DNA from: Hyphomicrobium_A sp965243865
GTDB lineage: Bacteria; Pseudomonadota; Alphaproteobacteria; Rhizobiales; Hyphomicrobiaceae
NCBI RefSeq assembly: GCF_965243865.1
Contig: NZ_OZ251603.1
Coordinates: 3,162,001-3,226,000 of the forward strand
Direction of reading: 5' to 3'
Length of the DNA stretch: 64,000 bases
A model generated the notes under the pieces. That model was given only the letters and a program-made list of their open reading frames with translations. It was not told where the DNA came from and did no database searches. How positions within the stretch are numbered: the first letter of the stretch is position 1; each line of letters begins with the position of its first letter. Shown one piece after another: positions 1 to 9,117 of this stretch. A program made the translations under genes and the position numbers.

Positions 1-1116
1 ACCGAGCAACTTGCCGATGACGGGCAAAGTGCCGCCGCTTAGGACCGCGAAGCTCGCGAACGAGTGGCGCAGATCGTGGATGCGCACATCCGGGATCTCG
101 GCGAGCCGGCGAACGCGGATCCACGACGCTTGTAATGCCCTCAGATGCTCGCCCTCCGTATGGCCAATTAAAACCCACGGACAATGCTCAACGCGGGGAA
201 TAGAAATTAAAACGTCAATGGCCTGCTGATTGAGCATAATGGGCTTAGCTCCCGTCTTGCTGTCGGGAAGCAGCAGGAGACGGCGCTCAAGATCGACGTA
301 CGACCACTTCAAGGTCAGAATTTCGCCCAGCCGTGCCCCGGTAAAGATGAGTAATCTGAGGCCGGCAATGGCGGAAGGAAGCATATCGCCGGACGCCTCG
401 AAATCGGCAAGCGCCTTTCCCAGCCGCATCAACTCATCGGCTGAGAGAAATCGTTCGCATTTCTTCTCCTTATAGCGCTGGACTTTGCGAACGGGGTTGC
501 TGTTCTCGGGACGCCAGCCCCACACCTCGGCGAGGCTAAACATCTTAGAGAGCTGACCGAGTACGCGGTTCGCCGCACCAGGGCCGCCACGAATGTCGCG
601 ACCGCCCGAGCCACCCTCGCGGCGGCGCGCAGTGCGCCTAGATGTTTTCCCCTCGCGGATGGTGCGCTTGAGATCCTCGACATCGGCGCGGGTGATTTCC
701 GCGACCGTCCGATCTCCCCAGAGCGGAACGATGTGATTTCGGTTGTTGCGCTCATAACCCTGCACAGTAAGGGGTTTGTTGTGCTGTCGAGAGTGCTCGT
801 CGAGGAAGCGCACGCAGAGGTTCTCGATCGTCGGTTGGTTACGCAGGGCCTCGCGCACCGCGACGACGTTCACGCCCTCGCGGATCTGGCCCCATAGGCG
901 TTGGGCCTCCTTGCGGGCGCTCTCCACCGTCCAAGGTGAGCCGTGCTCGCCGATGGTGATCCACCGTTGCCTGCTGTTGATGCGCACCTTTAGCGCATAG
1001 ACCACGTGGCGCCTATGGCGGCGCGCCATGAAACCTTTTACAGTGGTGTCGAAAACAATTTCGCCCGGTCTCAATGCATCGACCGTTCGCTTTGATAGAT
1101 GTTTTGGGCTTGGCAT
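1..1116 (-). CDS. tyrosine-type site-specific integrase, C-terminus off the window
   Basis: An open frame runs without a stop from an ATG at 1116 to base 1, so 372 codons are visible and the C-terminus lies outside. The start MPSPKHLSKRTVDAL matches the N-terminal arm of P4-type integrases. A ~20-residue segment about GxITIGEHG follows, then a core-binding SAM-like region and the catalytic domain. Two parts of the R-H-R-Y active site can be read: the Arg in TGARLGE and the HDLRHS box. The nucleophilic Tyr must lie beyond the edge. The partial tRNA-Leu gene 155 bp upstream fits an integrase that recombines at a tRNA 3' end. The function is well supported; which element it belongs to cannot be seen. 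Confidence 0.88.
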   Translation of the reverse strand, partial: MPSPKHLSKRTVDALRPGEIVFDTTVKGFMARRHRRHVVYALKVRINSRQRWITIGEHGSPWTVESARKEAQRLWGQIREGVNVVAVREALRNQPTIENLCVRFLDEHSRQHNKPLTVQGYERNNRNHIVPLWGDRTVAEITRADVEDLKRTIREGKTSRRTARRREGGSGGRDIRGGPGAANRVLGQLSKMFSLAEVWGWRPENSNPVRKVQRYKEKKCERFLSADELMRLGKALADFEASGDMLPSAIAGLRLLIFTGARLGEILTLKWSYVDLERRLLLLPDSKTGAKPIMLNQQAIDVLISIPRVEHCPWVLIGHTEGEHLRALQASWIRVRRLAEIPDVRIHDLRHSFASFAVLSGGTLPVIGKLLG

Positions 1117-1270
1117 TGCGCAGCTCCGAAATGCAATAAAACAAGCAACCCGTCGGCAACCTACTGGATACTTGATCGGAGGAAATCAAGGGCAAACAGG
1201 CGTGAAGCACAATAGGGAAAATCAAAGGCTTGCGCATTATTGGGTAATACTGAAATGCAGAAAGTGTCGC

Positions 1271-1325
1271 CTTAAAATCCTGAGGCGGCAACGCCGTGTG
1301 GGTTCGATTCCCACCGTCCGCACCA
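1271..1325 (+). tRNA. 3' fragment of tRNA-Leu(UAA), probable attachment site
   Basis: The stretch reads as the 3' part of a leucine tRNA: anticodon loop with TTAAAA, long variable arm AGGCGGCAACGCCGT, T-stem GTGGG with loop TTCGATT and CCCAC, acceptor strand CGTCCGC, A and CCA. No matching 5' acceptor strand (GCGGACG) occurs in the preceding 100 bases, so only the 3' half is present. This is the usual duplicate left when an element integrates at a tRNA 3' end. Since the fragment is on the + strand, the intact gene should lie at the far left end of the element, outside the window. Confidence 0.75.
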
Positions 1326-1368
1326 CCCTTAGTCGAGCATCATAGCGCTATGCGCCAAGGCGGTCGGG

Positions 1369-2952
1369 TTAGTGCGCTGCATGCACTGGCTGGCCGCCCG
1401 TGACGCTGCGCAGTGCGAGGGCCAGCGGGACCACTGCCAAAGCCACCAGCGTCAAAGTCCAGAACACATCGACGTACGCGAACAGCGAAGCCTGCGCCTG
1501 CACGGTCTGCCCGATCCAGGCCAGCGCCTGTTGCTTCGCCTCCATCAGCGAGCTCCCCTGCCCGACGAAATACTGCGTCACCTGATGCAACGTCTGCTGG
1601 AACGGCACGCTCGACGGGATCGTGTTCTCGACCAGCCGCGCCTGATGAAACTGCTCGCGATGCGCCAGCACGTTCGACGCCAGCGATACCCCGATCGACC
1701 CGCCCGTGTTACGCGCCACGTTGATAAGCGCCGAAGCCTGATCGTACTGTTTCGGCGGCAGTCCCTCGTAGGAAGCCGTAATGATCGGAATGAGGATCAG
1801 CGGCAGTCCGAGGCCTAGCAGCATGCGCGAATCCGCGAAGAACCAGAAGTTTAGGTCCGGGTTGATATTCGTGAGATCGTACATCGACAGCGCGATGATC
1901 GATCCGCCCGCCGCAATCAGATACTTGGGCTGCACGTGCCCCGACATCCGCCCGACGATGAACATCATCGCCATGGTGACGAGACCACCCGGCGACAGCA
2001 CGAGGCCCGCCCACGTAGCCGTGTAGCCAAAGTCTTCCTGCACCAGCTGCGGTAGGAATTGTGTCGTCGCGTAAAGTACGACGCCGAACGATCCCATGAT
2101 GAGAAAGCAAGCGCCGAGCTGCCGTGACGCCAGCATTCGGATGTCCACCATCGGGTTAGCGCGCGAAAGCTCCCACGGGATCATCATAAGGAACGCGAGC
2201 GCGCACACCGCCGCGGTCGTCACGATCAATGCCGAACTGAACCAGTCATCGATCAGGGCTCGGTCGAGCACCACCTCCAATGCGCCGAGGAACGTCGCGA
2301 CGAGCGCGAAGCCGATGAAATCAAACCGCACACGCTCGCCCCGCGCTGGAGCTTCCTCGCGCAGCACCAGCCAGATGAGCCCTATCGTCAGCAGTCCAAC
2401 CGGGCCGTTGATCAGGAAGCACCAGTTCCATGACCAGTTGTCCGAGAGCCATCCCCCGAGCGTCGGCCCGACCACAGGCGCCACCACCACCGCGACGCCG
2501 AACAGCGCGAACGCCTGACCGCGCTTCTCCTGCGGGAATGAGCTGGCAAGGATCGACTGCGCCACGGGAACCATCCCCCCGCCGCCTAGACCCTGCAGCA
2601 CGCGGAAGAACAACAGACTGTCGAGATTCCAGGCAAAGCCGCAGAGCACGGAGCTGACAGTGAACAACCCGAGACAGGCGATGAAGAACCCTTTGCGGCC
2701 GAAGCGTCGGGCAAAGAAGCTGCTGGCGACAAGTGCAACCGCGTTGGCGACGAGATAGCTCGTCACAACCCAGGAAGCTTCGTCCACGCTGACGCCCAGG
2801 CCGCCCGCGACGTAGCGCAGAGCAACGTTGGCGATGGTCGTGTCCAGCACTTCCATGAACGCAGCGAGCGCAACCAGCACGGCAACGAGCCAAGGGTTTT
2901 GCACGCCGGCACCGATTGGCGCTCGTGGTGGAGCTGCCGCGCCCGGGGTCAT
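1369..2952 (-). CDS. emrB: DHA2-family multidrug efflux permease (EmrB-like)
   Basis: A 527-residue inner-membrane proton antiporter of the 14-helix DHA2 branch of the major facilitator superfamily. Visible features are the LDTTIANVAL signature of helix 1 (residues 36-45), the loop 2-3 motif FARRFGRKG, and a Gly/Pro-rich antiporter motif C (VVAPVVGPTLGGW). It overlaps the upstream membrane-fusion gene by 4 nt (ATGA), so the two are translationally coupled and should act as an EmrAB pump with an outer-membrane channel that is not encoded here. The substrate cannot be read from the sequence. Confidence 0.92.
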   Translation of the reverse strand: MTPGAAAPPRAPIGAGVQNPWLVAVLVALAAFMEVLDTTIANVALRYVAGGLGVSVDEASWVVTSYLVANAVALVASSFFARRFGRKGFFIACLGLFTVSSVLCGFAWNLDSLLFFRVLQGLGGGGMVPVAQSILASSFPQEKRGQAFALFGVAVVVAPVVGPTLGGWLSDNWSWNWCFLINGPVGLLTIGLIWLVLREEAPARGERVRFDFIGFALVATFLGALEVVLDRALIDDWFSSALIVTTAAVCALAFLMMIPWELSRANPMVDIRMLASRQLGACFLIMGSFGVVLYATTQFLPQLVQEDFGYTATWAGLVLSPGGLVTMAMMFIVGRMSGHVQPKYLIAAGGSIIALSMYDLTNINPDLNFWFFADSRMLLGLGLPLILIPIITASYEGLPPKQYDQASALINVARNTGGSIGVSLASNVLAHREQFHQARLVENTIPSSVPFQQTLHQVTQYFVGQGSSLMEAKQQALAWIGQTVQAQASLFAYVDVFWTLTLVALAVVPLALALRSVTGGQPVHAAH

Positions 2953-4175
2953 AATAGCCTCTCGATGCGCTCGTAGAGCGATGGGGCAGGATTGACACGC
3001 ACCGTTGGCACCACTGACATGCCTGGCCCGAGCGCCACATCGCTGGGCGCATCGTCGAGAACGATCTTCACCGGCACGCGCTGCACGATCTTGACGTAGT
3101 TGCCCGTCGCATTCTCCACCGGCAGCAGCGAGAACGCAGTTCCCGATCCCGGCTGCACGCTGGCAACGTGCCCATGTATGACCCGCTCGGGATAAGCATC
3201 GAGGCTGATTTCAACCGGCTGCCCCGGCCGCAAGGCATCGAGCTGCGTCTCTTTGAAATTAGCCGCGACCCAGATCTTGTCGGGAACGAACATCGAAAGG
3301 TTGGTGCCCGGCTGCGCGAATTCGCCAACTGCCGCAGTTAGCTGCACGATGTGTCCGGGCTGCGCCGCCGTTATGGTCGCATACGAAAGGTTGAGTAGAG
3401 CTTGATTGAGCTGCGCCTTCGCCTGTTCGACCTGCGCCAACGCTTCGTCCCGATCAGCCTTCAACGAGTCGATCTGCCTCTGGTCGAGCGCGAGAGTGGC
3501 CTGCGCGCTGTCCACCTCCGCCTGCGTCTGGCTTTGTTGCGAGGTGTACTGCTGCGCCTTCTCCACCGTGCCGAAGCCATCGCGCGCCAAGTGCTGGAAG
3601 CGCGCCGCTTCTTCCTCTGCGAAGAGATGCGACGCTTTCGCCTGAGCGACGTTCGCATCGTCGGCAACGATCTTGGCTTCTTGCACTTTGATGTCGGCTT
3701 CGACCTTCTTGACGCCCGCCTCCGCATTGGCGACGGCCGCTCTCGCATTCTCGACCGCGATCTTGTAATTGCGCTCATCGATGCGCGCGATGACGTCACC
3801 CGTCGCCAGATGCTGGTTGTCGGTGACGGGCACCTGCGTCAGATAGCCAGAGACTTCTGGCGCAACCGCGAATGGCCGCGATGCGATGAATGCGTCGTCC
3901 GTCGATTCGAACCGCGCCGCCTGGTCCCAGTAGAGATAGCCCGCCGTGGCCAGCAGCACGCCTAACAGCGCACCGGCCACGGACGCCCGCGGGTGCCGGC
4001 GCAAGAAGCTCGCGTCGGTCGTGGCCGCGGCGACGTCGGGAGCGTTTTGCGGAGACAAGCCTTGCGGTTGCGACGGCTCCGGCGCCGCCTTCAGTTCAGG
4101 CTGAACACGGCCCGCTGGCGCGGCTGATGCGAGCTTTGCCTCGCGGGCGGGTGAGTTTTTGAGGTCGAGCACCAT
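2949..4175 (-). CDS. emrA: HlyD-family membrane fusion protein (EmrA-like)
   Basis: 408 residues. A charged and Pro-rich cytoplasmic N-terminus (1-60) precedes a single transmembrane helix at about 65-83. Then come a biotinyl-lipoyl-like domain (ESTDDAFIASRPFAVAPEVSG), a long Ala/Gln/Lys-rich coiled-coil hairpin (about 130-260), and the returning lipoyl and beta-barrel part (TITAAQPGHIVQL). It would form the periplasmic adaptor of the efflux pump with the downstream permease. It is the first gene of the pair, and its promoter should be in the 250-bp gap up to the glutamate decarboxylase gene. Confidence 0.92.
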   Translation of the reverse strand: MVLDLKNSPAREAKLASAAPAGRVQPELKAAPEPSQPQGLSPQNAPDVAAATTDASFLRRHPRASVAGALLGVLLATAGYLYWDQAARFESTDDAFIASRPFAVAPEVSGYLTQVPVTDNQHLATGDVIARIDERNYKIAVENARAAVANAEAGVKKVEADIKVQEAKIVADDANVAQAKASHLFAEEEAARFQHLARDGFGTVEKAQQYTSQQSQTQAEVDSAQATLALDQRQIDSLKADRDEALAQVEQAKAQLNQALLNLSYATITAAQPGHIVQLTAAVGEFAQPGTNLSMFVPDKIWVAANFKETQLDALRPGQPVEISLDAYPERVIHGHVASVQPGSGTAFSLLPVENATGNYVKIVQRVPVKIVLDDAPSDVALGPGMSVVPTVRVNPAPSLYERIERLL

Positions 4176-4281
4176 CGGCTAAATCCCTGAAACTTCGACC
4201 GCGAGAACACAATGCCTTGCGACACAACTGGTGTGCCACATGCCGCCGTGGGCCCGGATACTTTTCGAAATGTAGGGAGTT

Positions 4282-4302
4282 CGCGATGGCGCGGCCATTG
4301 CG
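4282..4302. promoter_or_regulatory. imperfect palindrome upstream of emrAB, possible operator
   Basis: Arms CGCGATGGC and GCCATTGCG flank a 3-base spacer, with one mismatch over nine paired positions. It lies about 110 bases upstream of the emrA start in the only gap that can carry the emrAB promoter. The size suits a TetR- or MarR-type operator, but no regulator gene is adjacent. This is a candidate only. Confidence 0.3.
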
Positions 4303-4425
4303 CGCTGGTTCGACAAGGCTAACCGTTGGTGGCGCCCACCCTGTCCTTTGGTATAGAGACGACGCCCCGCCGCGGGCCCACGTACGATTAGCTGCGACGA
4401 TGACGTCGGGCCGCGACGCAACGAG

Positions 4426-5823
4426 TCAGTGATGGAAGCCGGTGGCCTCTTCGCTCTTCAGCGGACTGGCGGTGGGATGCGCACGAAGGTGCTCGATGGC
4501 GGCCTTCATGTCCGCGATGAGCAGCGAAGCGAGGTCATAGCTCACTCCGTTGCGCACCAGGATGCGTTGCACTGTCTGGCTGCTGCAATTGGCTGGGAGC
4601 GTGTACGCCGGCACCTGCCATCCGCGCACGCGAAAACGGTCGGCGAGGTCGAATAGCGTAAAGCCGGGATCTGTTCCGTCCTTGATTTTCCACGAGACCG
4701 CTGGGATGCCACGCGCCATGTCGCCATCGAAGATCATCTCGAACGGTCCCATCGCCGCGATCTCGCTAGCGAGATAGGCCGCGCTGCGATAGCAGGCGGT
4801 GTGCACCTTGCGGTAGCCCTCGCGCCCAAGCCGCAGAAAGTCGTAGTACTGGCACACCACCTGTCCGCCGGGGCGCGAGAAGTTCAGCCCGATGTCACGC
4901 ATCTCTCCGCCGAGGTAGTTCACCCAGAACACCATGCTGTCGGGCAGGTCGTTTTCTTCGCGCCACAACACCCAGCCAACGCCCAGCGGCGCAAGACCGA
5001 ACTTGTGCCCCGATGCGTTGATCGAGCGCACGCGCGGCAGGCGGAAGTCCCACACGAGTTCCGGCGCGCAGAACGGTGCGAGGAAGCCGCCGCTGGCAGC
5101 GTCCACATGGATTGGAATGTCGAGGCCCTTCTCCCTTTCGAGTTTATCGAGCGCTTCGCTGACGGCCTTCACCGGCTCGAACGCGCCGGTAAATGTCACG
5201 CCCAGCGTCGGCACCACGCCAATGGTGTTTTCATCGCAGCGGGCCAGCACTTCTTCGGGCGTCATCAATAGTCGCCCCGGCTCCATTGGGATTTCGCGCA
5301 GCTCGATATCCCAATAGCGCGCGAACTTGTGCCAGCAGACTTGCACCGGTCCGGTCACGAGGTTGGGCTTGTCGGTCGGCTTTCCGGCCGCACGCCGGCG
5401 CGCTTCCCACCGCCGTTTCATGGCAAGGCCACCGAGCATCGCCGCCTCGCTCGATCCCGTCGTCGAGCAGCCGACGGCATTGTCGGATTGCGGCGCGTGC
5501 CACAGATCGCCGATCATGCGCACGCATCGCCGCTCGATCTCGGCCGTTTGCGGATACTCGTCCTTGTCGACCAGATTCTTCGCGATGCATTCATCCATCA
5601 GGCGATGGACTTCGGGCTCTTCCCAGGTCTGGCAGAACGTTGCGAGGTTCTGGCGCGAATTGCCATCGAGCATCAGCTCATCGCGCACCGCCGCATAGAC
5701 GCGGCGCGGATCGCGCTCGCCTTCCGGGAAGGCAGACTTCGGCAGGCCGGAAGCCAGATCCCCCGCACCATAGGTCTCGTCGTCGAATTCGCCCGGGACT
5801 AACGAGAAGGCTTCCGTCGGCAT
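4426..5823 (-). CDS. gadB: glutamate decarboxylase (PLP-dependent, GadB type)
   Basis: Converts L-glutamate to GABA and CO2 with proton uptake, a cytoplasmic acid-resistance and GABA-forming reaction. At 465 residues it has almost the length of E. coli GadA/GadB. The cofactor lysine is K274 in SGHKFG, preceded by HVDAASGG (D241 would contact the pyridine nitrogen). The substrate-binding block GCSTTGSSEAAML is at about 118-130. The C-terminus ends in GFHH; in E. coli a penultimate His closes the active site at neutral pH, so pH gating may be kept. No glutamate/GABA antiporter gene is next to it, and it appears to be its own unit. Confidence 0.95.
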   Translation of the reverse strand: MPTEAFSLVPGEFDDETYGAGDLASGLPKSAFPEGERDPRRVYAAVRDELMLDGNSRQNLATFCQTWEEPEVHRLMDECIAKNLVDKDEYPQTAEIERRCVRMIGDLWHAPQSDNAVGCSTTGSSEAAMLGGLAMKRRWEARRRAAGKPTDKPNLVTGPVQVCWHKFARYWDIELREIPMEPGRLLMTPEEVLARCDENTIGVVPTLGVTFTGAFEPVKAVSEALDKLEREKGLDIPIHVDAASGGFLAPFCAPELVWDFRLPRVRSINASGHKFGLAPLGVGWVLWREENDLPDSMVFWVNYLGGEMRDIGLNFSRPGGQVVCQYYDFLRLGREGYRKVHTACYRSAAYLASEIAAMGPFEMIFDGDMARGIPAVSWKIKDGTDPGFTLFDLADRFRVRGWQVPAYTLPANCSSQTVQRILVRNGVSYDLASLLIADMKAAIEHLRAHPTASPLKSEEATGFHH

Positions 5824-5970
5824 TGTGGCTTCCTCACCTGCTTGAGTGAGGATAAGGCAGCCCCATTCCTAGCCATTCCGTTCAAATGCCGCGATGCGAT
5901 CGCTCTTGGTTCCTGTTCTGCTGTAACCTGTTTCAGATCGGAACGCTGAGCGAACACGGAGCAGGACCAA

Positions 5971-6420
5971 TCAGCGGCGGCTGAGGCTCAGCGCTGCTGA
6001 ATTGCTGTCTCCCGATAGCGTGACCGATTGACTGTTGCCGCTGAGCACGACACGGATGCTCCCGGTAACATTGTACTCGGTGTTGTGAAATGTGCCGCGA
6101 AATCTATTTCGGCTGACTTCGTACACGGTAGCGCTCTGCGATGCTTTGCCCGACGCCGTCGCACACGTCGCACTCAGCGAAAAGCTCTTCCCCCCATTAG
6201 GGCTATAGTGCGCGCGGCAACGTGCACGCTCGCGCTTTCCATTCGAGAACGACACCCAACCGCTGCCGCTCCAGCTCCCGGCCAGGCTGCCGCTCCCCTT
6301 TGCGGGTTTGCTTTCAGCCGCCGGTGCCATAGCCAGAAAGCTGCCCGCCGCCACCAGCGTAGCCGCACCCAGCATCGACCAGACCGAGAACTTTGATCCC
6401 CCAACGATCGTCTTCAGCAT
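5971..6420 (-). CDS. exported small protein of unknown function
   Basis: 149 residues. The N-terminus has a basic start, a hydrophobic segment (about 14-32) and an Ala-rich cleavage region (MAPAAESKP), consistent with a signal peptide or anchor. The mature part is Ser/Gly-rich with alternating polar beta-strand character (GSWSGSGWVSF, RFRGTFHN, GSIRVVLSGN) and two Cys that could form a disulfide. It resembles secreted beta-rich hypothetical proteins common in Hyphomicrobiales. Monocistronic. No function is assigned. Confidence 0.7.
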   Translation of the reverse strand: MLKTIVGGSKFSVWSMLGAATLVAAGSFLAMAPAAESKPAKGSGSLAGSWSGSGWVSFSNGKRERARCRAHYSPNGGKSFSLSATCATASGKASQSATVYEVSRNRFRGTFHNTEYNVTGSIRVVLSGNSQSVTLSGDSNSAALSLSRR

Positions 6421-6529
6421 GTCGCGCGCCTCGATGTTATGTTTCGAACGTAGAGTTCAACGATAAACGAATATCAAAGTGCCGTAGCGCAAAGCAGCAA
6501 AATTCATCTGCATTCGCAACCCCTCGCGG

Positions 6530-6985
6530 CTAATCGAGCTTCGATGCCAGCCGATCGAGGAACACCATTTGGCCCGGCAGGATCTTTTGCCGCGCGACAT
6601 CGAGCGAGAACCACTCGGCGCGATCTATCTCGGGGAACGATTGGGTTCGGCCGCTCTTGGGCGGCCATTCGAGCGGGAACGTCAGGCTGACCAGAGCAGA
6701 GGCGTCCCAATCGCTTTCGATAGCCCAGATGTGCACGCGCTTGCCGCTCGGTTGTCGCGCTTCGCCCAGATCGAGCACATCGCCGAGCGGGCGAAACCCT
6801 GTTTCCTCCGTAAACTCGCGCTGCGCGGCAGCCAGTATCTCTTCGCCCGGCTCGACCTCGCCTTTGGGTATGCTCCACGCGCCGAGGTCCCGGCGTCTCC
6901 AGAAGGGCCCGCCGGGATGGGCCAGAAGTACCTCCAGCATGTGGGGCTGCCGATAGAGCAGAATTCCGGCACTGAGGCGTGACAT
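6530..6985 (-). CDS. NUDIX hydrolase
   Basis: 151 residues with a complete Nudix box at about 42-64 (G-x5-E-x7-REFTEETG-F), the Mg-binding helix-loop of nucleoside-diphosphate-linked hydrolases. The sequence before the box, LGAWSIPKGEVEPGE, is typical of the diadenosine-polyphosphate/NTP branch found in alphaproteobacteria. The true substrate cannot be told. It is a single gene on the minus strand, with 126 bp between its start and the oppositely oriented rmuC. Confidence 0.9.
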   Translation of the reverse strand: MSRLSAGILLYRQPHMLEVLLAHPGGPFWRRRDLGAWSIPKGEVEPGEEILAAAQREFTEETGFRPLGDVLDLGEARQPSGKRVHIWAIESDWDASALVSLTFPLEWPPKSGRTQSFPEIDRAEWFSLDVARQKILPGQMVFLDRLASKLD

Positions 6986-7111
6986 GAGCCGCGCTTCGCC
7001 TCCCTGCTTGTCGGGGTACGGCCCCGATCTGCCTCGATCTTAGGCCAAAGGCCGCAGCAGCGGTACCGCCGCCCGAATTCTGTCCGACCGAATCAGCTAT
7101 CGCTTCGAGCT

Positions 7112-8404
7112 ATGCGCGAGTTGCTCACCTCTCTGGATTTTACCGCGATCGAGGATTTCCTCTCCGAGAACGCGTTGGTGCTCACCTGCGCGGCGATCGG
7201 CATTTCCGGTCTCGTCACCGCTTTCGCAGCGCTTCTCTCTTCTGCGCGTTCGCGCACCCGCACCACTGAATCGGAGTTTGCCGAGCTCAAGGGCCGCATC
7301 TCCGCCATGGCCGAGCTCTCGGTGCAGCAGAGCGCCGAGCACTCACGCAGCCTCAACGATCGCATCGACTCTCTCGCGCGCAATGTCTCTCAGGCACTCG
7401 ACGCCACTGCGGTACGTCTCGGCGAGAATCTCAACGCAACAGCCGTGCGCCTCGGCGATAATCTCAACGCGACCGCGGCCCGTCTGGGGGAAAACATCAA
7501 TTCCACCGCGGCTCGGCTCGGCGACAACATGAGCGAATCCGAGCGCCGCACCTGGGAAAGCCTCTCGACGCTGAACGAGCGCTTAGCGCTCATCGACGAG
7601 GCCAACCGCAGCCTGTCTGAGCTTTCGACGGAGGTCGGCTCCCTGCACGGCGTGCTTGCCAACAAGCAGGCGCGCGGTGCCTTCGGCCAGATGCGCATGG
7701 AGACCATCGTCCGCGATGCGCTCCCCTCCGGCGCCTATGACTTCCAGCCCACACTCTCCAACGGCAAGCGGCCCGATTGCGTCATCCGGCTGCCCAACAC
7801 TGAAGCACTTGTCGTCGATTCCAAGTTCCCGCTCGAAGGCTTCGAGGCGCTGCGCGTCGCCCAATCGCCCGAGGAGACCAAGGCCGCCTTCGCTGCGGTG
7901 CGCGAGGCAGTCGGCCGGCATGTAGCCGCCATTGCCGACAAATACCTCATCCCCGGCGAGACCCAGGAAACGGCCCTGATGTTCGTGCCGTCTGAATCGA
8001 TCTGCGCCGATCTCTACGAGAAGTTCCCCGATCTCGTGCAGGGTGCCCACCGCGCCCGCGTGATGATCGTGTCGCCCAACACCCTCATGCTGGCGGTTCA
8101 AACGGTGCAGGCGCTGCTGAAAGACGCCAAAATGCGCGACCACGCCGACGTCATCCAGCGTGAGGTCGGCCTGCTGATCGGTGACGTCGCCCAGCTGGTC
8201 GAGCGCGTCTCCGATTTGGAACGCCACTTCGCGCTGTCAGGCAAAGCCCTGGAGAAGGTCACCGCGACGACCACGAGGATCCTCGCGCGGCGTGATCGGC
8301 TCAACGTGCTCGACCTCGACGCTATGCAGGGCGCCGACACGAACGTCACCGCACTGTCCGACGCTGACGCGACCGGCAAGCGATCGTTGTCGCGTCAAAG
8401 CTAG
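7112..8404 (+). CDS. rmuC: DNA recombination protein RmuC
   Basis: 430 residues. A hydrophobic N-terminal segment (about 22-42) probably anchors the protein. A long helical region (about 45-190) with four 11-residue repeats follows, then the RmuC nuclease-like domain (about 185-385). That domain shows GQMRMETIVRDALP and VVDSKFPLEGFEAL, the latter a PD-(D/E)xK-like core. RmuC limits inversion and rearrangement at repeated sequences. The length fits the family. The stop codon overlaps that of the convergent PAP2 gene by 4 nt. Confidence 0.93.
   Translation: MRELLTSLDFTAIEDFLSENALVLTCAAIGISGLVTAFAALLSSARSRTRTTESEFAELKGRISAMAELSVQQSAEHSRSLNDRIDSLARNVSQALDATAVRLGENLNATAVRLGDNLNATAARLGENINSTAARLGDNMSESERRTWESLSTLNERLALIDEANRSLSELSTEVGSLHGVLANKQARGAFGQMRMETIVRDALPSGAYDFQPTLSNGKRPDCVIRLPNTEALVVDSKFPLEGFEALRVAQSPEETKAAFAAVREAVGRHVAAIADKYLIPGETQETALMFVPSESICADLYEKFPDLVQGAHRARVMIVSPNTLMLAVQTVQALLKDAKMRDHADVIQREVGLLIGDVAQLVERVSDLERHFALSGKALEKVTATTTRILARRDRLNVLDLDAMQGADTNVTALSDADATGKRSLSRQS
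7403..7534 (+). repeat. four tandem 33-bp units coding an 11-residue coiled-coil repeat inside rmuC
   Basis: Four consecutive 33-bp units encode ATAVRLGENLN-like undecapeptides (ATAVRLGDNLN, ATAARLGENIN, STAARLGDNMS). The DNA units have diverged mostly at third positions while the peptide is held, so the repeat is under protein-level selection. An 11-residue period suits a right-handed (hendecad) coiled coil. Confidence 0.85.
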
Positions 8405-9039
8405 CCGCGGCCGTTGTCGTCGCGTGTTCCCGGCGCGCCCGTTACGCACAAGATCAACGCCGCAAGCGCAAACCCGGCCAGTACATCGCTGGGGTGATGC
8501 ACGCCCTGGTAGATGCGCGACAGCCCGATGGCCCCGATGAGCGCCACCGTTGGGACCAGCACCACCGCGCGCTGCCACCGATCCGGCAAGCCCGAGGCCA
8601 CCAGCAGCCCGATGAAGCCGAAATAGCAGGCAGAGAAAAGCGCGTGTCCGCTGGCGAAGCTATAGCTGTCAGGCGCCACGCCGAAGAACGGCTCTGGACG
8701 CGGCCGCGCGACCAGCAGTTTGACGAAGCTGTTTGCAGCGAGAGCCACGCCCATCACCAGCAGCAATCGGATCGCAACAGCGCGATTGCCGAGCAGCAGC
8801 AGCGCGCCCGCGACCACGGCAGTCATGAAGTAGATGGCTTTCCACGAGCCTAGCCTGTTGAGCGCTCCGCTAAGGTCCGTCAGCGCAGGGGACGAGAAGC
8901 CGTGCACGTAAGTGCGGATGACGGCGTCCGCGTCATCCACCAGCCCGATGGTGACGCCCACAGTCAGCAGGACGAGCACGAAAATCGACCTTTGCGTGCA
9001 TCGGGATTTGCCCTGCCGCCCTTGCACGTTGCCCGCCAC
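8401..9039 (-). CDS. PAP2-family membrane phosphatase
   Basis: 212 residues with about six hydrophobic segments and the three-part PAP2 active site: KLLVARPRP (K-x6-RP), SFASGHALFS (PSGH-like) and SRIYQGVHHPSDVLAG (SR-x5-H-x3-D). It should remove phosphate from a lipid phosphate such as undecaprenyl pyrophosphate or phosphatidate at the outer face of the inner membrane. The substrate is not determined. It converges on rmuC with a 4-nt overlap of the 3' ends. Confidence 0.9.
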   Translation of the reverse strand: MAGNVQGRQGKSRCTQRSIFVLVLLTVGVTIGLVDDADAVIRTYVHGFSSPALTDLSGALNRLGSWKAIYFMTAVVAGALLLLGNRAVAIRLLLVMGVALAANSFVKLLVARPRPEPFFGVAPDSYSFASGHALFSACYFGFIGLLVASGLPDRWQRAVVLVPTVALIGAIGLSRIYQGVHHPSDVLAGFALAALILCVTGAPGTRDDNGRG

Positions 9040-9117
9040 CCTCTGCCCCGCAATCGCTTCTGGTTCCGGTCGCTCTATGCAGCAAGTGGCGGACTTTTCC
9101 TAGCCGCTCACGCCCCG

